Origin: an uncultured Lachnospiraceae bacterium
GTDB taxonomy: Bacteria; Bacillota; Clostridia; Lachnospirales; Lachnospiraceae
Direction: 5' to 3'
Length of the DNA stretch: 35,928 nt
NCBI GenBank assembly: GCA_910578715.1
Contig: CAJTRL010000039.1
Coordinates: forward strand, 1 to 35,928
Shown here: piece after piece, positions 15,069 to 21,630 of the stretch
Numbering within the stretch: position 1 is the stretch's first letter
How the letters are laid out: every line of letters starts with the position of its first letter
The notes under the pieces: generated by a model
Told to the model about the DNA's origin: nothing
What the model saw: the letters and a program-made list of their open reading frames with translations, nothing else
Databases searched by the model: none
Position numbers and translations under genes: made by a program

Positions 15069-16463
15069 TCAGGCTGCTCCCGGCCTGATGATGTCCCTCC
15101 GGAACTTTTCTTCATCAAAGTCACAGCCTGTCTGTAGTACTACATAGAACACGCGGATCGCCTTGCATGCAACTGCTATCTTTGCCTGCATCCCTCCCAA
15201 TGGATTCCGCTCCCGGTTCCGATAATAAAGGAACACATCCTGGAATGCCGGATTCCAGTTCATCAACGCCCTCGCCGATTCATACATCGTCCTCCGCAGC
15301 TTTCGCCTGCCCCTCTTGCTGATCCGTGGCTGGCCTTTCTTCTTGCCGGAGCTTTTCTTTACTATCTCCAGCCCCGCAAGCTTCTGTATCTGCTTCGGGT
15401 CAGTGAAACGTCCGATATCATCCACCTCCGCAACAAAGCCAATAACCGTGCTCAGCCCTACTCCTTTTATGGCGAGCAGTTTCTCCACGTTTGGTACTTC
15501 TTTTATTTTTTCCTCCAGATACTCATCAAGCCTTCTAAGCTGTTCTGTCTTGGCGATATAGTCATTTACAAGTATCCATATCTCAAGCCTTGCAGCTTCC
15601 CCTCCTTCCAGACCGACGCTGTTTTGTGCGGCTTCTATCAGGGTCTGCGCCCTCTTTATCCCCACCGCACGCACCTTGGCGTTTCTCCATATCTGGTTGA
15701 TCCCTCCTGCCCCTAGCTTTAAGATGTCCTGGGGCAGCGGTGCTTCTTTCAGCAGCATCAGCCCACTGGTTGAATTCCAGTCTGCATAACACTCAAAATA
15801 CTCCGGGAAGAACTTCTGAAGCCATCCTTGTATCTGGTTGGAAAGCCTCACATGCTGTTTCATGATCTGATCCCGGCAGACGGATGCCTCTCTGATCTCC
15901 GCATACACACCACTTGGAAGATAGGATGTGGAATACCTCCCATCTTTCACAAGCAGCGCAATCGTCTTCGGATCTTTTAAGTCACTTTTTTCGGGGCTGT
16001 TGTCATCCAGTTCCATGCTCCTGTTGACCGTAAACGGATTGACAGTCACAAGCTGCACTCCGTGATCCTGCAGAAACTTCTGGAAAGTAAGCCAGTAACA
16101 ACCGGTAGGCTCGCAGCCGACAATGACCTTTTTCATTCTGGTCTTATTCATGAGTTCCTCTGTCCATCTGAGGAAAGTGAGGAATCCCATTCCGGTATTG
16201 CTGAACTTAAATACCCTGCGGGAGAGTTCAAATCCCCTCCAGTCAAAGGCTCTGCAGAAGTGGGTCTGCGACCCCACGTCAACTCCTACAATTAAAGTGT
16301 CAGATGTTACTTGCTTTAATCTGTCATTCTGTGTTACATTCATTGTTAGAAACCTCCGTATGATTTGGTATTTTTCATCCGACCAAGATGATACCTCTAT
16401 CATACTACGAGGTTTCTTTTTATTCTATTGGTGTTATTTCTGAATTACAGGAATGCTCCCATC
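14923..16463 (-). mobile_element. IS110-family insertion sequence (ends approximate)
   Basis: The element is defined by its intact IS110-family transposase on the minus strand. IS110 elements lack classical terminal inverted repeats, so ends cannot be fixed by eye. The coordinates given are bounded by a 10-bp direct repeat, TGCTCCCATC, at 14923-14932 and 16454-16463, found on either side of the gene. The true element could extend further, especially towards 14800. It is the only obvious minus-strand gene in the window, sitting between an AAA ATPase and a tyrosine recombinase. Confidence 0.5.
15069..16343 (-). CDS. IS110-family transposase (DEDD RuvC-like plus Transposase_20)
   Basis: The N-terminal RuvC-like DEDD domain has DTLIVGVDVGSQTHFCRAFD (catalytic Asp in GVDVG), VIVGCEPTGCYW (catalytic Glu) and SDLKDPKTIALLVKDGRYS (DxxDA-like acidic pair). 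The C-terminal Transposase_20 part has LLAIKGVGLSTVIGFVAEV, FTDPKQIQKLAGLEI and the serine-containing NPLGGMQAKIAVACKAIRVFY region. ATG 16343 is preferred because GGAGG lies about ten bases upstream on the minus strand, giving 424 residues. An ATG at 16403 would add 20 residues but has no ribosome binding site. There are no frameshifts, so the enzyme is probably active. Its mechanism is RNA-guided in characterised family members. Confidence 0.92.
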   Translation of the reverse strand: MNVTQNDRLKQVTSDTLIVGVDVGSQTHFCRAFDWRGFELSRRVFKFSNTGMGFLTFLRWTEELMNKTRMKKVIVGCEPTGCYWLTFQKFLQDHGVQLVTVNPFTVNRSMELDDNSPEKSDLKDPKTIALLVKDGRYSTSYLPSGVYAEIREASVCRDQIMKQHVRLSNQIQGWLQKFFPEYFECYADWNSTSGLMLLKEAPLPQDILKLGAGGINQIWRNAKVRAVGIKRAQTLIEAAQNSVGLEGGEAARLEIWILVNDYIAKTEQLRRLDEYLEEKIKEVPNVEKLLAIKGVGLSTVIGFVAEVDDIGRFTDPKQIQKLAGLEIVKKSSGKKKGQPRISKRGRRKLRRTMYESARALMNWNPAFQDVFLYYRNRERNPLGGMQAKIAVACKAIRVFYVVLQTGCDFDEEKFRRDIIRPGAA

Positions 16464-16493
16464 TGTCTGCTTCAGCAGACACTCAAATCAAAA

Positions 16494-16515
16494 ATTGAAA
16501 ATTTTAATTTTCAAT
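16494..16515. repeat. 22-bp palindrome upstream of the tyrosine recombinase gene
   Basis: ATTGAAAATT and AATTTTCAAT form a perfect 10-bp inverted repeat around a TT centre. A GTCTGC-TTCA-GCAGAC hairpin lies just before it (16464-16481 including flanking T/A). The size and symmetry resemble a tyrosine recombinase core site or a dimeric operator. Neither is proven. Confidence 0.6.
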
Positions 16516-16530
16516 CTTGCCATAACGAAC

Positions 16531-16600
16531 AGAAAATCCCGTAATCGGACCAAATTTAGAAAATCCCGAAAATCGGCAAAATTTGCAGAAAATCCGTCAG
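16531..16600. repeat. Short tandem direct repeats upstream of the recombinase gene
   Basis: Units beginning AGAAAATCCCG start at 16531 and 16558, and a shorter variant (AGAAAATCCG) at 16587, giving periods of 27 and 29 bp. Within the first two units the motifs AATCGG and AAATTT are also repeated. The array lies between the palindrome at 16494 and the recombinase gene. It could be arm-type or accessory binding sites. The rest of 16601-16771 holds small hairpins (for example GGCAG/CTGCC and CGGTAA/TTACCG) leading into the ribosome binding site. Confidence 0.6.
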
Positions 16601-16771
16601 AAATGGTCATAAAGGCTGAAAGTGCAAAGATTATAATAGAATTATGGATGCACAATGATAGTTTTGTTGGAAACTGCATTCACATGACACAGGCTTTGCG
16701 CATGTCCGGTGGTGGCAGTTTAAAATCTGCCGTACGGTAAGCAGTTCCCTTTACCGGATGGAGGTATGGGA

Positions 16772-17593
16772 ATGAAGAGTACAAAAGAACTGGGAAGCTA
16801 TACGGATTATCTGATGCAGAAGGAACTTGCTGAACAGACCAGAAGCATTTATGTAAAACAGGCGGAGATATTTCTGGAATATCTGGAAAACAGAACGATT
16901 ACGAAGACAGAAACGATTGCATATAAACAGGCGCTTTTAAATTGCGGCCGGAAAATAACGACCGTCAATCTGTACCTTGTTGCGGTAAACAGTTATCTGC
17001 GGTATGCGGGACATACGGATTGCACGGTCAAAATGCTGAAGTTACAGGGCAGGCAGTGTCCGGATAATATTCTGACTTCGGAGGAATACCGGAAAATGCT
17101 CGCATGGGCCAAAGAGAGCGGCCGGGGAAAATATTACTGTATTATGCGGACGCTTGCGCTGACGGGCATCCGTATCAGTGAGCTGGCCGGGTGCACGATG
17201 GAAGCGGTAAAAAGGGGCAGATTTCTTATCTGTAATAAAGGAAAGAACCGGGAAATCTATCTGCCCGAAAAACTGCTTGCAGAACTGCGCATATTTTGCG
17301 AGCAAAATAATATACGGGAGGGGATTATCTTCCGTGGAAATAAAGCGTCTGCCATCAGCAGAACCGCAGTCTATAAAATGCTCGTGCGGATTGCGGACGA
17401 GGCAGGGATTCCGAAGGAAAAGGCGCACCCGCACAGTTTCCGGCACTTATTTGCAATTACCTATATGCAGACATATTCGAATCTGTTTGAACTGGCTGAT
17501 TTGCTTGGACATGCGAGTCTGGAGACGACCCGAATCTATACGGCGACAACGGCGGAGGAAAAGCGGGAAAAGATGAACAAACTTGATTTGTAG
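16772..17593 (+). CDS. Tyrosine recombinase/integrase (XerC/D-like)
   Basis: A start at ATG 16772, seven bases after GGAGG, gives 273 residues. ATG 16766 is too close to the Shine-Dalgarno. The N-terminal SAM-like DNA-binding domain covers residues about 5-85. The catalytic domain shows the active-site Arg in TGIRISELAG, Lys in CNKGKNREIYLP, HxxR in HPHSFRHLFAITY, His in LLGHASLETT and the nucleophile Tyr in TRIYTATT. All key residues are present, so it is probably active. Its compact size resembles stand-alone recombinases of mobile cassettes or invertible switches rather than phage integrases. The palindrome and direct repeats just upstream are candidate substrates. Confidence 0.92.
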   Translation: MKSTKELGSYTDYLMQKELAEQTRSIYVKQAEIFLEYLENRTITKTETIAYKQALLNCGRKITTVNLYLVAVNSYLRYAGHTDCTVKMLKLQGRQCPDNILTSEEYRKMLAWAKESGRGKYYCIMRTLALTGIRISELAGCTMEAVKRGRFLICNKGKNREIYLPEKLLAELRIFCEQNNIREGIIFRGNKASAISRTAVYKMLVRIADEAGIPKEKAHPHSFRHLFAITYMQTYSNLFELADLLGHASLETTRIYTATTAEEKREKMNKLDL

Positions 17594-17716
17594 GTATAAA
17601 CATAGGTGAAACGGCGAAGGAAATCTGCTTTATTGCGCAGCCGCCCCCAAAAAGTTATCATAATACGATACTATGTTTCAATAGTCAATCCCCAATTTCA
17701 ATAAAAATCAAAAAAT

Positions 17717-17776
17717 GTAACAGTTGTGCCTCCGCCAGAGAACGATGCTCAGGCCGGGCGGAGGCACAACTGTTAC
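17717..17776. repeat. Perfect 20-bp inverted repeat with 20-nt loop
   Basis: The left arm at 17717-17736 (begins GTAACAGTTG, ends CTCCGCC) pairs without mismatch with the right arm at 17757-17776. Read on the minus strand it is followed by a T-rich stretch (ATTTTTTGATTTTT), so it could terminate antisense transcription. On the + strand the following run is A-rich. Its length exceeds most terminators. Confidence 0.75.
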
Positions 17777-17788
17777 CAAAAAACCAGA

Positions 17789-17817
17789 AGAAGGCATAAA
17801 ACAGCCTTCTTTTTTTG
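17789..17817 (+). terminator. Rho-independent terminator between the recombinase and the amidase operon
   Basis: A 7-bp stem, AGAAGGC at 17789-17795 with GCCTTCT at 17804-17810, with an 8-nt loop and a run of Ts, ends the upstream transcription unit. With the inverted repeat before it and the 12-bp direct repeats around it, this accounts for the gene-free stretch 17594-17938. Confidence 0.8.
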
Positions 17818-17938
17818 TGCCTGAAAGCGCGTGGCGGCGGGGAAAGGGCGGTTATCATAATATCGTATAATGATGACATCAGCCGGAAAAAGATGGAAAG
17901 AAAATGCGGTAAGGCTGAAGAAAGGATTGGAAAGCAAA

Positions 17939-18502
17939 ATGGAAATGATAGAAAGTTTGGTAAAGGAAAATCCCTGTTATCGGGCGGGGAAAAAAATTCA
18001 GGTAAAAGGACTGGTGCTTCACAGCGTCGGCTGCCCGCAGCCGTCGGCTCAGGTATTTGTAAAACAGCATAACAGTTCCGGCGCAAAAGTATGCGTGCAT
18101 GCTTTTATTGATGCGAATACCGGGGCGGTTTACCAGACCCTTCCCTGGGATTTTAAGGCATGGCATTGCGGAGGCTCCTGTAATTCCACCCATATCGGTG
18201 TGGAGATGTGCGAGCCGCCCTGTATCCGTTATACGTCTGGGGCGTCTTTTGAGTGCAGCGACGAGACAAAGGCGCGGGAAATGGTAACGAGGACATTGAA
18301 TGCGGCGGCTGGGCTGTTTGCTTTTTTATGTAAGCAGTATGGACTGAATCCGCTGGAGGACGGCGTTATTTTGAGCCACAAGGAAGCGCACGACCGGGGA
18401 AAAGCCTCCGGACACGGAGACCCGGACCATCTGTTCCGGCAGCTTCATATGGATTATACGATGGACAACTTCCGCCAGGCCGTCGCAGATTTGATGAAAT
18501 AA
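17939..18502 (+). CDS. N-acetylmuramoyl-L-alanine amidase (Amidase_2/PGRP)
   Basis: The domain fills the 187-residue protein. Zinc and catalytic positions are seen in LVLHSVGCPQ, CVHAFIDANTG and SHKEAHDRGKASGHGDPDHL, the last being the clostridial HGDP variant of the C-terminal zinc ligand. WHCGGSCNSTHIGVEMCEPP is the conserved substrate groove. The enzyme should cleave the amide bond between N-acetylmuramic acid and L-Ala in peptidoglycan. There is no signal peptide and no wall-binding domain, so release would need lysis, a holin-like route or another secretion path. ATG 17939 is chosen where the family homology begins; ATG 17870 would add 23 residues. It heads the long operon. Confidence 0.9.
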   Translation: MEMIESLVKENPCYRAGKKIQVKGLVLHSVGCPQPSAQVFVKQHNSSGAKVCVHAFIDANTGAVYQTLPWDFKAWHCGGSCNSTHIGVEMCEPPCIRYTSGASFECSDETKAREMVTRTLNAAAGLFAFLCKQYGLNPLEDGVILSHKEAHDRGKASGHGDPDHLFRQLHMDYTMDNFRQAVADLMK

Positions 18503-18528
18503 GCGGAAAGAAGGGAAGGGTTAGAGAG

Positions 18529-19515
18529 ATGAGTCAGGTAATCAACGAAGAAAAAATAAAAAAAGAATATATTGCAGAAAGGCATTACGATAATCTGGAA
18601 CGTTATCTGCTGCATACGTTTCAGTCGTCGCAGAGCAGTTTCCCTTATATTGTCAGTTTCCGGCATACGGGAGAATACTCCGTGATGATGTTAAATGCGG
18701 GGGCGGCGGCCAAACCGCATACGATTCTGGAAAAGACAATCAAAGAAGGCGCGATGACAGCAGAGGAAGCCGCTTATAAGCCGCTGACATTGCTTTATGG
18801 ACTGACGGCGCACCGGGAGGAGCCGGGCACGGCAATCATGGGACTATATGCGGTAACTTCGGACGGTAAATCTTACGGGTGCGTGGACAGAAAGGCCGAA
18901 GAACGACTGCCGGCGTTTATTGCAAGAATGACAGGTTTTTCGGAAGAAAAGGTCAGGGCTCTTGAGGGCATGGAAAAGACAGAAATTCTTAAGATGATGA
19001 AAGAAGAAGGCAGCGGCTATTGCGCGAAGCAGTATGCCGGGAAATATGTTGCCGGGGATTATGACCTTCATGACTTACTGGAACTGATTGGAAAAATTCA
19101 TCCGGTGCCCTCGGACAGCGCAGAGGAATTTCGGGCGATGAATGGCCTGAATGCTATTTTTATGACGGGAAGAATGGACAGCTTTCCCATGACGGACGGT
19201 TTGATTCGCAATCCTTATTATCCGGTACAGCATGGGCCGCAGTATAACTATATTGCGCATATGTACGATAAAGAGCCGGAGAAAGAGCTGGTGAAGAAGG
19301 TGGCTGCAGCGGATTTTCCGGTAGCGGTTTTAAATACGCGCTCCGGAGAAATTATCTGGACGGAAATCGACAACATCGGCGATTTGCAGAAATATTATGA
19401 AGCCAATTACGCGGTCATGAAGAGTTCCTGGGCAGGCGGCTTCCCGGATTATATTGCCGAAAGAGCCGGAAAGTCTTTTGAAGAATATATGAAGGCAAAG
19501 AGAGGGGAGAAGTAA
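18529..19515 (+). CDS. Unknown protein with a C-terminal segment resembling edema-factor/CyaA-type adenylyl cyclase
   Basis: No family is obvious in this 328-residue protein. In the C-terminal half three elements occur in the order seen in anthrax edema factor: GDYDLHDLL (residues 176-184; compare the metal-binding DYDL), QHGPQYNY (234-241; compare NHGTEQDN) and FPVAVLNTRSGEIIW (263-277; compare the EIFIINPEGEF strand). The N-terminal Lys/His ATP-binding motif of active cyclases is not seen, so catalytic activity is doubtful. There is no signal peptide or membrane span. It lies 26 bp after the amidase and one codon boundary before the lysozyme. It may be an effector or a structural domain using this fold. 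The resemblance was judged by eye only. Confidence 0.4.
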   Translation: MSQVINEEKIKKEYIAERHYDNLERYLLHTFQSSQSSFPYIVSFRHTGEYSVMMLNAGAAAKPHTILEKTIKEGAMTAEEAAYKPLTLLYGLTAHREEPGTAIMGLYAVTSDGKSYGCVDRKAEERLPAFIARMTGFSEEKVRALEGMEKTEILKMMKEEGSGYCAKQYAGKYVAGDYDLHDLLELIGKIHPVPSDSAEEFRAMNGLNAIFMTGRMDSFPMTDGLIRNPYYPVQHGPQYNYIAHMYDKEPEKELVKKVAAADFPVAVLNTRSGEIIWTEIDNIGDLQKYYEANYAVMKSSWAGGFPDYIAERAGKSFEEYMKAKRGEK

Positions 19516-20247
19516 ATGCAGATAAAAGAAAACGATATTGTGTCCCTGACCGCCGACGCGGTGTATTACACCGGGAAGGAAATTCCCGGGTGGGTGAAAA
19601 ATGAGCGTTGGCGCGTGAAATCCATAAGCGGCGGCAGGGCCGTTCTGGGAAAGAGCGAGGATGAGAAATATGAAATCAACAGCCCGGTCGATGTCAGGTA
19701 TTTATTGATTGAAAATGCGGAAGAGGGCGTACCGGGACGGGAGACGTCCGCGGCGACGGCCAAAGCGCCGCAGAACGCATCGCCAAAGACGCCCCCCTCC
19801 ACCGGGAACAGCGGCGCCGATACGGTTTCCGACAGAGGCGTGGAGCTGATTGCCAAATATGAGGGCTGTCGTCTGGAAGCATACTTGTGTCCGGCCGGAG
19901 TCTGGACAATCGGCTACGGGCATACGGCGGGCGTCGTCAAAGGACAGACGCTGCCATCCAAAGAAGCGGCCAAAGCGCTGCTCAAGGAAGATTTGAAAAA
20001 ATACGGCGGTTATGTGAACGAATGTGTCAAAAAGGGACTGATTCGTTTTTCATTAAACCAGAATCAGTTCGACGCACTGACAAGTTTCTGCTATAACTGC
20101 GGAAACGGCAGTCTCCGCAAGCTCGTTACCGACAGGGATGTTGGAGAAATTGCGGATAAAATGCTTCTATATAATAAGGGCGGCGGAAAAGTGCTGCCTG
20201 GTCTGACCAAAAGAAGAGAAGAAGAACGAGCATTATTTTTAAGTTAG
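19516..20247 (+). CDS. GH24 lysozyme (endolysin) with N-terminal SH3-like domain
   Basis: Residues about 1-66 form a small beta-rich domain (DIVSLTADAVYYTG, ERWRVKSISGGRAVLG) like clostridial SH3-type wall-binding modules. A Thr/Ala/Pro linker follows. Residues about 105-243 are a T4/P22-type lysozyme with KYEGCRLEAYLCPAGVWTIGYGHT. The catalytic triad is Glu116, eight residues, Cys125, five residues, Thr131, the E-8-C-5-T variant known in phage endolysins. NQFDALTSFCYNCGNG and LPGLTKRREEERALF are the usual C-terminal signatures. It cleaves the glycan strand of peptidoglycan. There is no signal peptide. It starts immediately after the previous stop and is clearly cotranscribed. Confidence 0.92.
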   Translation: MQIKENDIVSLTADAVYYTGKEIPGWVKNERWRVKSISGGRAVLGKSEDEKYEINSPVDVRYLLIENAEEGVPGRETSAATAKAPQNASPKTPPSTGNSGADTVSDRGVELIAKYEGCRLEAYLCPAGVWTIGYGHTAGVVKGQTLPSKEAAKALLKEDLKKYGGYVNECVKKGLIRFSLNQNQFDALTSFCYNCGNGSLRKLVTDRDVGEIADKMLLYNKGGGKVLPGLTKRREEERALFLS

Positions 20248-20259
20248 GAGGAGAGCGGA

Positions 20260-21126
20260 ATGCCGTACAAAAAGGGAAGCGCCAAAGGAGCAGCGGAGCA
20301 GGAAGAGAAAAAGAGCGGTGAAATCATGGATAACGATTTTATCCCGCTGGATGACCTGGTATATGCGCCTTTGTATGCGCTGGCACAGTCGAATCACAGA
20401 CTGCGCGCACAGATTATTGATGCTATTAAAAGTATGGGGAGCAGCAAACAGAATGGTCAGGAGGAGACAATCCATCTGAACAATATCAATATTGCGTACG
20501 ACCAGATTCGGTCGGAAGGCGAGGGCGGTTACAGCGTGGATAATTTACAGGTTCAGGTTCCGCTGTTATCCATCGTTCCCGTGTCGAATCTGAATGTGGA
20601 AAAAGCCGAAATCGACTTTTCCACGGAAATCAAAGCGGTAGAAAATGAGGAAACAGGAGTTACGAGCATCAATGCCCGCATTTGTGCGCCATCGCAGCGT
20701 GACAGCGACTTTCTGCCCAAAGTATCTTATAAGCTGCAAATCGCTTCCATACCGGCAACGGAGGGCATTCTGCGTCTCACGGACGCGCTGAGCGCTAATC
20801 AGGTGGCCAAGAAGCTGGATACAAGGCCGATTGCCGTCAGCGGCGATATCGGTTCCGACGAACAGAAGAGCGTATTAATCGAATCGAAAAAGCTGAAAGC
20901 CAAGATTGGCAGACTGAAGCAGCTTCATCAGAAAATATCGGATATGATGGCGGAACAGGAAAGGCTGCATCAGCTAAGCAAAGACGCGTTTGAAGAAGAC
21001 ACCTATGAATTTGACAGGGATAAATACCTGATGGCCCAGTCCAATATCGTGAACCGCATTATGGAATACCAGGAAGAAATTATGAATATGGAAATTCGTT
21101 ACGGACTGGAGAAAGACTATGCGTAG
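20260..21126 (+). CDS. DUF2589-like protein (copy 1)
   Basis: In this 288-residue protein DDLVYAPLYALAQSNHRLRAQIIDAIKSMG and VQVPLLSIVPVSNLNVEKAEIDFSTEI match the DUF2589 pattern (gpL.Aa..a...LA, then vPlLtIVPip.l.ideveidF). The sequence ends in a coiled-coil-prone region of about 75 residues (KSVLIESKKLKAKIGRLKQL onwards). There is no signal peptide or transmembrane segment. The function of DUF2589 is unknown to me; the beta-rich core looks structural rather than enzymatic. A second, larger DUF2589-like gene follows one gene later. A GGAGGAGAG ribosome binding site precedes ATG 20260. Confidence 0.75.
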   Translation: MPYKKGSAKGAAEQEEKKSGEIMDNDFIPLDDLVYAPLYALAQSNHRLRAQIIDAIKSMGSSKQNGQEETIHLNNINIAYDQIRSEGEGGYSVDNLQVQVPLLSIVPVSNLNVEKAEIDFSTEIKAVENEETGVTSINARICAPSQRDSDFLPKVSYKLQIASIPATEGILRLTDALSANQVAKKLDTRPIAVSGDIGSDEQKSVLIESKKLKAKIGRLKQLHQKISDMMAEQERLHQLSKDAFEEDTYEFDRDKYLMAQSNIVNRIMEYQEEIMNMEIRYGLEKDYA

Positions 21127-21625
21127 CGTGCAGCCGGAAGCAGAAAAGGAAAGCGGGCAGCCGGAAGCACAGAAGGAAAACGGACGGCCGGAAGCACAGA
21201 AGGACGGCGGACGGTCAGAATCCCAGAAGGACGAAGGCCGTCCGGGCCAGGACACCGCAGTATGTGAGTCCATAAAACGGTATCTGTCCGGACTGACTTC
21301 GGAGCTCAACTTACGGCTGTTGTGCGATATGGAAACGGGGGTATATGGATTTCCGGGTAAAATTTTGTGGGTGGAGAATATAACGGCGTATCATATAGAA
21401 GAAAAAGCCGCAGTTTGCGGCGATATCGAAAACGACTGCCGGGCAGAGAAACTTCCGGAGGAGAGAACGCCGGAAGGGCGGTTTCCCGAAGAGCGGATTC
21501 TGGCAGAACGGGAGGAAAATGCTTTGGAAGTATTTGAAGAGGAGTCTTTTGCCGGGCGGATAAAATACAGACTGAAACAATTAAAAAACAACTGGATGAA
21601 TTTATGGAAAAAGAAAGGAAGGTAA
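21119..21625 (+). CDS. Small repetitive hydrophilic protein between the two DUF2589 genes
   Basis: The start overlaps the preceding stop by eight bases. Residues 6-42 are degenerate nine-residue repeats of the type PEAQKENGR. A short ordered segment follows (YLSGLTSELNLRLLCDMETG VYGFPGKILWVENITAYHI), then an Arg/Glu-rich stretch and a basic amphipathic C-terminal helix (RIKYRLKQLKNNWMNLWKKK) that could bind membranes. I do not recognise the family. Overlaps on both sides indicate obligate coexpression with the DUF2589 proteins; it could be their adaptor. Confidence 0.65.
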   Translation: MRSVQPEAEKESGQPEAQKENGRPEAQKDGGRSESQKDEGRPGQDTAVCESIKRYLSGLTSELNLRLLCDMETGVYGFPGKILWVENITAYHIEEKAAVCGDIENDCRAEKLPEERTPEGRFPEERILAEREENALEVFEEESFAGRIKYRLKQLKNNWMNLWKKKGR

Positions 21626-21630
21626 TGATT

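Larger units (their letters stand above)
17654..17862. repeat. 12-bp direct repeats flanking an inverted repeat downstream of the recombinase
   Basis: GTTATCATAATA occurs at 17654-17665 and again at 17851-17862. The following bases are similar but not identical (CGATACTATG versus TCGTATAATG). The pair brackets the 20-bp inverted repeat and a terminator. The second copy runs into a TATAAT at 17865-17870, just upstream of the amidase gene. The pair may mark an att-like boundary, or may be two copies of a promoter element. Confidence 0.4.

Noticed and set aside
14637..15137. Plus-strand ORFs at 14637-14837 and 14844-15137
   Set aside because: No ribosome binding sites, atypical residue composition and location in the flank of the IS110-family element. 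The second overlaps the transposase in antisense.
16531..16600. CRISPR-like array from the regularly spaced AGAAAATCCCG units
   Set aside because: Only two to three units of 27-29 bp without unique spacers of equal length, and no cas genes nearby. They are simple tandem repeats.
17717..17776. 20-bp inverted repeat as an invertible promoter flanked by recombinase sites
   Set aside because: The loop between the arms is only 20 nt, far too short to hold a switchable promoter, and no outward promoter lies inside it.
17870..20247. Prophage lysis cassette (amidase plus endolysin)
   Set aside because: No holin, terminase, capsid or tail genes are visible on either side. The genes continue without break into DUF2589 and partner-switch genes, so a plain prophage reading is not supported, although phage origin of the hydrolases remains possible.
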